A DNA stretch of 64,000 nucleotides from an uncultured Thermofilaceae archaeon (GTDB taxonomy: Archaea > Thermoproteota > Thermoprotei > Thermofilales > Thermofilaceae): NCBI GenBank assembly GCA_938036345.1, contig CALHPJ010000001.1, positions 124,001-188,000 of the forward strand. The letters run 5' to 3'. Positions within the stretch are counted from its first letter, which is position 1, and every line of letters starts with the position of its first letter. The position numbers were made by a program, and so were the translations under genes. Positions 59,635 to 64,000 of the stretch are shown in pieces. The notes under the pieces are model-generated. The model was given only the letters and a program-made list of their open reading frames with translations, was not told where the DNA came from and ran no database searches.

Positions 59635-60660
59635 CTATGCGCCAGAAACCGGTGGCTTATACTCGGTTAGATACTCAACATCCACGGGCCTGCCTATCTC
59701 AGCGGACTTTACGGCAGCCAGGGTTAGCTGCAGAGTCTTCGCCCCTTCGACGATGGGGATCCTTGTAGGTCGATCCTCGAGGATGGCGTTGATGAAGTCC
59801 ATCTCTGCCATTAGCATTAGATCTCGCCCTTGTTCTCGAAATGTCTCAACTCGGGCTGGTTTGCTGGATGCGTAATAGACCGTCAACTCCTCAGGGCTAT
59901 CCGATACTAGAGTTGCGTCTGAACCGACTATAGACCACTTGAACCACCACCGGTCGGGTACCGCTCCGATCGTTGAGGATACTAAGCCGATCGCACCCGA
60001 CTTAAACCTGATAAGGACGCCGCTCGTGTCCTCTATGCTCATGCCATCAATGTTCCAGAAGAGCCTATCCATAAAGGCGAACACCGTACGCGCGTCGCCG
60101 CACAGCCACCTCAGGATATCGTAGAGGTGCGTAGCCTGCTCGACTATCTGTCCCCCACTTTTGGAGCGGTCGATCCACCAGTCTGTGCGTATAAAGCGGC
60201 ACCAGTAAGAGCCTGTCGCCAGGCCTATTCTGCCGACCGCGCCGGAGTCTATGAGCGCCTTCACCCGCTCAGCGGCAGGGGAGAAGCGCATCTGGTACCC
60301 AACTTGGCTCTTCACACCGTGCTTTTCGACCGCGCGAACCATACTCCAGGACTTAGCCATGTCAAGCGCTATGGGCTTCTCGATGTAAACGTGAATCCCC
60401 TTCTCGGCGGCAACTTCAACTTCATCTTCATGGGCAAAGGGAGGTAGGCATATGAAGACGGCATCGAGCTGCTCCCGTTTAAGCATTTCGCGCCAACTCA
60501 GGTATGCTTCACCCCCGTACTTGGCAGCTAGCCCCTTGGCTCTCTCTGCTTGTATATCGCTAAAGGCCGTAAGCTCAACGTTATTGAGCGATGAGAGGCG
60601 CTCAGCGTGAGCCAGAGCAATGCCGCCGCAGCCGATGAAGCCTATCTTCAGCTTGCGCAC
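59635..60660 (-). CDS. Gfo/Idh/MocA-family NAD(P)-dependent oxidoreductase
   Basis: A 341-residue dehydrogenase: Rossmann motif GFIGCGGIALAHA (7-19), the EKP motif YIEKPIALD, VGYQMRFSPA, and GGQIVEQATHLYDILRWL, in which the His is the expected catalytic residue. It is of normal length, unlike its larger relative at 20525. It is cotranscribed with the URO-D-like gene and may share a promoter with nothing upstream (107-base gap to the aldo/keto reductase). The substrate is not readable from sequence; neighbours suggest sugar or polyol. Confidence 0.87.
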   Translation of the reverse strand: MRKLKIGFIGCGGIALAHAERLSSLNNVELTAFSDIQAERAKGLAAKYGGEAYLSWREMLKREQLDAVFICLPPFAHEDEVEVAAEKGIHVYIEKPIALDMAKSWSMVRAVEKHGVKSQVGYQMRFSPAAERVKALIDSGAVGRIGLATGSYWCRFIRTDWWIDRSKSGGQIVEQATHLYDILRWLCGDARTVFAFMDRLFWNIDGMSIEDTSGVLIRFKSGAIGLVSSTIGAVPDRWWFKWSIVGSDATLVSDSPEELTVYYASSKPARVETFREQGRDLMLMAEMDFINAILEDRPTRIPIVEGAKTLQLTLAAVKSAEIGRPVDVEYLTEYKPPVSGA

Positions 60661-60767
60661 GGGGCCTACGGTTCCAACCTCTCTAAAAGAGTTTACGCTA
60701 CTGAAGCGTTTTATCGGCAGGGAATCAGCGCTAACGCGATTTTTTTAAAAAAAAAGACTACTCGCTT

Positions 60768-61760
60768 TTAAATTGCGGGCTCGTGCTCGATGTAATACAC
60801 GGAGTAGGAAATGTTGACCGCCCTGCTAGCCTCGTCTAACAACACCCAATCCTCCGTTTTCAGCCTCCACCCAACCGACCCGACCAACTCGTCGACTTGC
60901 TCAGGCGTTTTTGCTCCTGGAATTGGCACTACGACGGGGCTGGAGCAAATCAGCCAGTTCAACGCCACTTGCGTCTGCGTTTTGTTGTATTTCTCGCCGA
61001 TGCGCTTGAGCAGCTTTACAACCTCCCATACCTTGGTAAAGTTCGAGGGATGAAACACAGGGTCAGCCGCTCTAACGTCAGCGAATTTCGGAAGGTTGTC
61101 TGGCGTGTACTTGCCTGTTAAAGCGCCCTTAGCTATGGGGCTCCACGCCTGCACTGTTATCTGGCAACTTTCTGCGTATGGGATTACCTCCTCCTCAGCC
61201 CACCTCTCGATGAGGTTGTAGCGATGCTGAAAAACTTCAACATCCACCCTTGAGAGGCTGTTTCTGAAGCTCTCTACCAGCTCCACAGGGAAGTTGCTCA
61301 GTCCGAGGTGGCGCACAAGCCCCATGTTAACTAGCTTCTCGAGCGCCCTAGCGTACACATGGGTGGGGTAATTGTGCCAGACGGGAGGCCAGTGCACGAG
61401 CAGCGCGTCTATATAGCTGAGGCCCAGCAACTTAAGAGATTTCTCAACGGCTTTCATTACATCCAGGGGGTTAAGGAAATCCGCCGGTATCTTGGTTGTG
61501 ACAAAGACTTCATCCCGCTTGACGCCGCTTTCCCTAAGCGACTTGCCGAGCGCGGCTTCGCTCAACCCGTTGCCGTAAACCATCGCTGTATCGAAGAAAT
61601 TGATACCTAGCTCCACAGCTCTCTCCACTACAGCCTTCGCTTTTCTGTAATCGGTGACGCCCCACGCCTCGCTGAACTGCCAGGCGCCTAATCCAATCCT
61701 CGATATTTTCTCCCCGCTTTTCCCAAAGGTCGTGTACTCCACAGGGGGTACTTCGGGCAC
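60768..61760 (-). CDS. Aldo/keto reductase
   Basis: NAD(P)H-dependent carbonyl reduction or the reverse. The 330 residues form the (beta/alpha)8 barrel of the family with the full catalytic tetrad: D57 and Y62 in FFDTAMVYGNG, K90 in VTTKIPADF, H123 in LLVHWPP. The C-terminal NADP-binding pattern PGAKTPEQVDE (about 283-293) is present. The start is the GTG at 61760, about 30 bases from CATTTATATGAC on the minus strand (61783-61795). It probably acts in the neighbouring sugar pathway. Confidence 0.9.
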   Translation of the reverse strand: MPEVPPVEYTTFGKSGEKISRIGLGAWQFSEAWGVTDYRKAKAVVERAVELGINFFDTAMVYGNGLSEAALGKSLRESGVKRDEVFVTTKIPADFLNPLDVMKAVEKSLKLLGLSYIDALLVHWPPVWHNYPTHVYARALEKLVNMGLVRHLGLSNFPVELVESFRNSLSRVDVEVFQHRYNLIERWAEEEVIPYAESCQITVQAWSPIAKGALTGKYTPDNLPKFADVRAADPVFHPSNFTKVWEVVKLLKRIGEKYNKTQTQVALNWLICSSPVVVPIPGAKTPEQVDELVGSVGWRLKTEDWVLLDEASRAVNISYSVYYIEHEPAI

Positions 61761-62065
61761 TCCTATTTAAAATTTCCGCTGTCATATAAATGTTAAATTA
61801 AACTTAGCATTTATGATATTTCCTTTAATAGTTATCGTAAAGCTACCTAATAGATCGGATTACGTCTACACGGATATTATACCCTGCTCGATATTAACCT
61901 TGGTGCTCCTAAGCCCGATCCTGGCGCATTCTCAGTAGCAATTGCTACCGCTCAAATATCTGCGTGCTGCCCGGGCCAGCGTACACTAAAGCGGGGGTGT
62001 CAGTCTACCACGAAAGCGAGGACCGAGAAATAACTTTGGGTCTCAGCGTATTGCGGAGTTCCATG
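61761..62065. other. Gene-free stretch upstream of the aldo/keto reductase
   Basis: The 305 bases hold the reductase promoter (TATA-like element at 61783-61795, minus strand) and an AT-rich part to about 61860, then mixed sequence. A 14-base perfect palindrome, GTAGCAATTGCTAC, lies at 61935-61948 and could be an operator, though a palindrome of this length is expected by chance a few times in the window. No RNA gene or credible small protein is visible. Confidence 0.45.
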
Positions 62066-63565
62066 CTATTTGGGAGGTCGCACTAGCGTAATCCTCAGCG
62101 TAACTGCTGCAGGCTGTTCGGCAACGCTTGGTATCTCAACCAGAAGAGCTTCCCCCGCCCTCCACTCAACTTTGCGCCAGACCGCTCTTTCTCCGCTAAG
62201 GAGCTCGACTGATAGTATCTTCCCACCGAGCTTCTGCGCCCTTATCGCGGGCTCTCGTAGCTCTACCTGCCCCCCAGAGGCTTTGAAGAGCACGGCGTAA
62301 ACGACTTCGCGGTGAGGGTACAGCTCCCTACAAGTGTACCTCACGTCGCCGCGCTCAAATCTGAACTCCCGCTCACCGAAAAAACCTCCTTTCAGCTTAG
62401 TCGGCCCCTCGCCGTACGTCACCCACGGCCTGGAGGCGTAAATCGCCTCGCCGTTGACGCGGAGCCAGTCACCGAGCCCCTTCAGGAGCTTAACCTGCTC
62501 CTCGGGTATCGTGCCGTCCGATCTCGGTCCGATGTTGAGGAGGAGGTTGCCGCCCTTGCTTACAACATCGATGAAGTGACCGAGTATCGCATCGAGCGGT
62601 TTATACTCATGGTCCCTGATGTACCCCCATGATTTATAACATACAGAAGTGTCGGCCTGCCAGGACCCCTCGAGGATGCCAGGCGACGTCCCTCTTTCGA
62701 TATCCGGAACAGCGGTGCCCTCTTTAAATGCCTCATGCTTGTAGTTGATCACGCCCTCTAGCCCCCAGCTCTCCATCCTATTGTAGTAGAAGGCTGCGAA
62801 AGCCAGCAGGTACGGCTCAAAGGCTGGGTTGGCGATCCACCAGTCGAAGTAAAAGACCTGGGGCCTGTATTTTTCAATCAGCTCAGCGGCCCTAAGCAGC
62901 CAGTCCGTTAGGAAGGAGTCATCGGGGTACTCGTTGCTAGGGCCCGGCGGATCCCGTGGGTTGAGCGAAGCTGGGCGCGCGGGACCGTACAGGTCCTCGT
63001 AGCGTGGGTCGTTTACGTCCGAGTCAATTCGGGTCCCCGGCTCGAAAAACCACCAGTGCTCTGCCCTGTGGTACGATACTCCGAAAACTAGGCCTCTATC
63101 CCTGATCGCCTCGGCGAGTTCCCTTACGAGATCCCTTTTCGGTCCTACGCGAGCAGCGCACCAGCGCGTGTAGCTACAGTCCCAGAGGGCGAAACCGTCA
63201 TGGTGCTCAGCTACGAGCACCACGTACCTCGCGCCGGCGCGCTCGAAGATCTTCCCCCATTCGTCGGGATCCCAGTTCTCAGCGGTAAAGTCGGGGATGA
63301 AGTCCTTGTAACCAAACTCCGAGTGGGGTCCGAAAGTCTTCAGGTGGAACTCGTGCTCAGGGCTCCCTTTCACGTACATGTTGCGCGGGTACCATTCGTT
63401 GCCGAAGGCGGGGACCGAGTAAACACCCCAATGGATGAATATGCCGAGCTTGGCGTCAGCGTACCATTTCGGCACTCTGTAATTTCTCAGCGACTCCCAG
63501 CTCGGCTCAAACCGACCCCGAGAGGGGTAAGGGATGCAGTTAAGGATTTCCCGTGGCTCTTCCAT
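62066..63565 (-). CDS. GH29 alpha-L-fucosidase
   Basis: Removes alpha-linked L-fucose from oligosaccharides. The 499 residues show family motifs GIFIHWGVYSVP (41-52), AEHHDGFALWDC (119-130) and FYFDWW (238-243), where D241 is the expected nucleophile. GNLLLNIGPRSDGTIPEEQ (about 354-372) follows, and a C-terminal beta domain ends the protein. No signal peptide, so the enzyme is intracellular and would act on imported oligosaccharides. It lies in a minus-strand run of sugar genes, with the divergent anchored glycosidase next door. Confidence 0.92.
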   Translation of the reverse strand: MEEPREILNCIPYPSRGRFEPSWESLRNYRVPKWYADAKLGIFIHWGVYSVPAFGNEWYPRNMYVKGSPEHEFHLKTFGPHSEFGYKDFIPDFTAENWDPDEWGKIFERAGARYVVLVAEHHDGFALWDCSYTRWCAARVGPKRDLVRELAEAIRDRGLVFGVSYHRAEHWWFFEPGTRIDSDVNDPRYEDLYGPARPASLNPRDPPGPSNEYPDDSFLTDWLLRAAELIEKYRPQVFYFDWWIANPAFEPYLLAFAAFYYNRMESWGLEGVINYKHEAFKEGTAVPDIERGTSPGILEGSWQADTSVCYKSWGYIRDHEYKPLDAILGHFIDVVSKGGNLLLNIGPRSDGTIPEEQVKLLKGLGDWLRVNGEAIYASRPWVTYGEGPTKLKGGFFGEREFRFERGDVRYTCRELYPHREVVYAVLFKASGGQVELREPAIRAQKLGGKILSVELLSGERAVWRKVEWRAGEALLVEIPSVAEQPAAVTLRITLVRPPK

Positions 63566-63668
63566 TGAGAATAGTAAAAGCTTCGGTTATAAATCGATAG
63601 CGAGTTTAGTAAGGCCGCTCTCTCGTAGCTGCCTCCCCAGCCCGAAGGTGTTAATTAACATAGGGGGT

Positions 63669-63680
63669 CAAACTTAATTG
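63669..63680 (+). promoter_or_regulatory. TATA box of the right-edge glycosidase-like gene
   Basis: AAACTTAATTGC is centred about 29 bases before the ATG at 63704, marking a promoter divergent from the fucosidase gene. Confidence 0.45.
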
Positions 63681-63703
63681 CTTCTGCCTTGGTTTGTGTA
63701 CCC

Positions 63704-64000
63704 ATGAGGTCTACGAAGCGCAAAAAGGGGCTTAAGCTGGCGTTACTGACATTGGCGGTCATCATCGGTCTATCCGTTCTGGGGTGGAACGTTATAAAAA
63801 CCAGGCAAGAAAAAGGGGTCGGCAGCGTGTTTTCCTTTTACCTTCCGTGGGATGACTCGAGCGAAACTGCGACGAGCTTCAGCCATTACCTCCATAAGCC
63901 GGCAGGCAGGTATGGGCACGTGTACGTCGGACCCGATGGGCACCTCTACGTAGGTGATCAAAGGATAAGGTTCCTAGGGGTAAACATCTGCGGCAGCGCG
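63704..64000 (+). CDS. Membrane-anchored extracellular glycosidase-like protein, 5' part
   Basis: The gene runs off the right edge after 99 codons. The protein begins with a basic MRSTKRKKGLK and a hydrophobic helix (12-25), then an exported segment with SFYLPWDDSSETATSFSHYLH and, at the end, GHLYVGDQRIRFLGVNICGSA. The last pattern (a body-plus-FLGVN strand) is how GH5-like and related TIM-barrel glycoside hydrolases begin, as in the GH5-like enzyme at 33.9 kb (IFFVGLNVCWS). The family is likely but only 99 residues are seen. Confidence 0.65.
   Translation, partial: MRSTKRKKGLKLALLTLAVIIGLSVLGWNVIKTRQEKGVGSVFSFYLPWDDSSETATSFSHYLHKPAGRYGHVYVGPDGHLYVGDQRIRFLGVNICGSA

Noticed and set aside
61935-61948. 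Perfect palindrome GTAGCAATTGCTAC as a significant operator
   Set aside because: A 14-base palindrome is expected about four times by chance in 64 kb, so position alone is not enough.
58415-62010. An 11-base match GTCAGTCTACC in the gaps near 58.4 and 62.0 kb
   Set aside because: Matches of 11 bases are expected many times by chance in a window of this size.

Overview
The window looks like a hyperthermophilic archaeon of the Thermoproteota, with Thermofilum-type gene content as the best guess. The reasons are an archaeal PheT, an archaeal D-aminoacyl-tRNA deacylase (DtdA), class III pilins, a HerA/CedB-like ATPase, many start codons about 25 bases downstream of an archaeal TATA box (leaderless promoters), and a CCA-encoded tRNA with a very GC-rich stem. 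The lineage is an inference from gene content and was not tested by any search.

Layout. 0-4 kb: the 3' end of pheT, a frameshifted galE-like epimerase divergent from a galactokinase, and an unknown coiled-coil protein. 4.0-13.3 kb: a tightly overlapping 12-gene operon for a membrane complex. It carries the membrane arm of complex I (A, H, J in two pieces, K, N, L, M) and the B, C, D, I peripheral subunits, but the large subunit keeps all four Ni-Fe cysteine ligands and there is no NADH module. I read it as a group 4 energy-converting [NiFe] hydrogenase very close to complex I. 13.3-22.7 kb: a radical SAM protein with its regulator, a PfkB sugar kinase, an HTH regulator, a cyclophilin-like protein, DtdA, a TIM-barrel isomerase, a Gfo/Idh/MocA oxidoreductase and a PHP phosphoesterase whose N-terminal part is hidden by a second apparent frameshift. 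22.8-27.6 kb: a complete Liv-type ABC importer (binding protein, two ATPases, two permeases). 27.5-36.1 kb: another TIM-barrel isomerase, an AT-rich orphan gene, an ArsB/NhaD-type permease with a small membrane partner, a large DExH helicase and a secreted GH5-like glycoside hydrolase.

36.2-58.5 kb is the accessory region. It begins with tRNA-Arg(CCT) and a 0.9 kb gene-free stretch that holds a palindrome cluster and a 70 % GC block. It then carries a ParB-like gene, a small winged-helix regulator next to three palindromes spaced exactly 20 bp apart, a Tad/Ups-like type IV pilus set (pilins, TadC/GspF membrane platform, TadA/GspE ATPase, ParA/TadZ-like ATPase), two large surface proteins, six small single-pass surface proteins, and a conjugation-type set: a VirB2/CedA1-like two-helix pilin, a VirB6/CedA-like membrane protein, a 1282-residue protein whose N-terminus looks like a second VirB6-like channel, and a VirB4/CedB/HerA-like ATPase. 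No integrase, relaxase or replication protein is visible. The parsimonious reading is a DNA-transfer locus that combines a pilus (Ups-like role) and a Ced/Ted-like DNA translocation channel in one 21 kb block.

58.5-64 kb returns to sugar metabolism: a URO-D-like protein, a second Gfo/Idh/MocA oxidoreductase, an aldo/keto reductase, a GH29 alpha-L-fucosidase and the start of another membrane-anchored glycosidase-like protein. Together with the GH5-like enzyme, galactokinase, sugar kinase, TIM-barrel isomerases and Liv importer, this suggests a heterotroph living on polysaccharides and perhaps peptides, with the ferredoxin-linked hydrogenase complex disposing of electrons and building an ion gradient.
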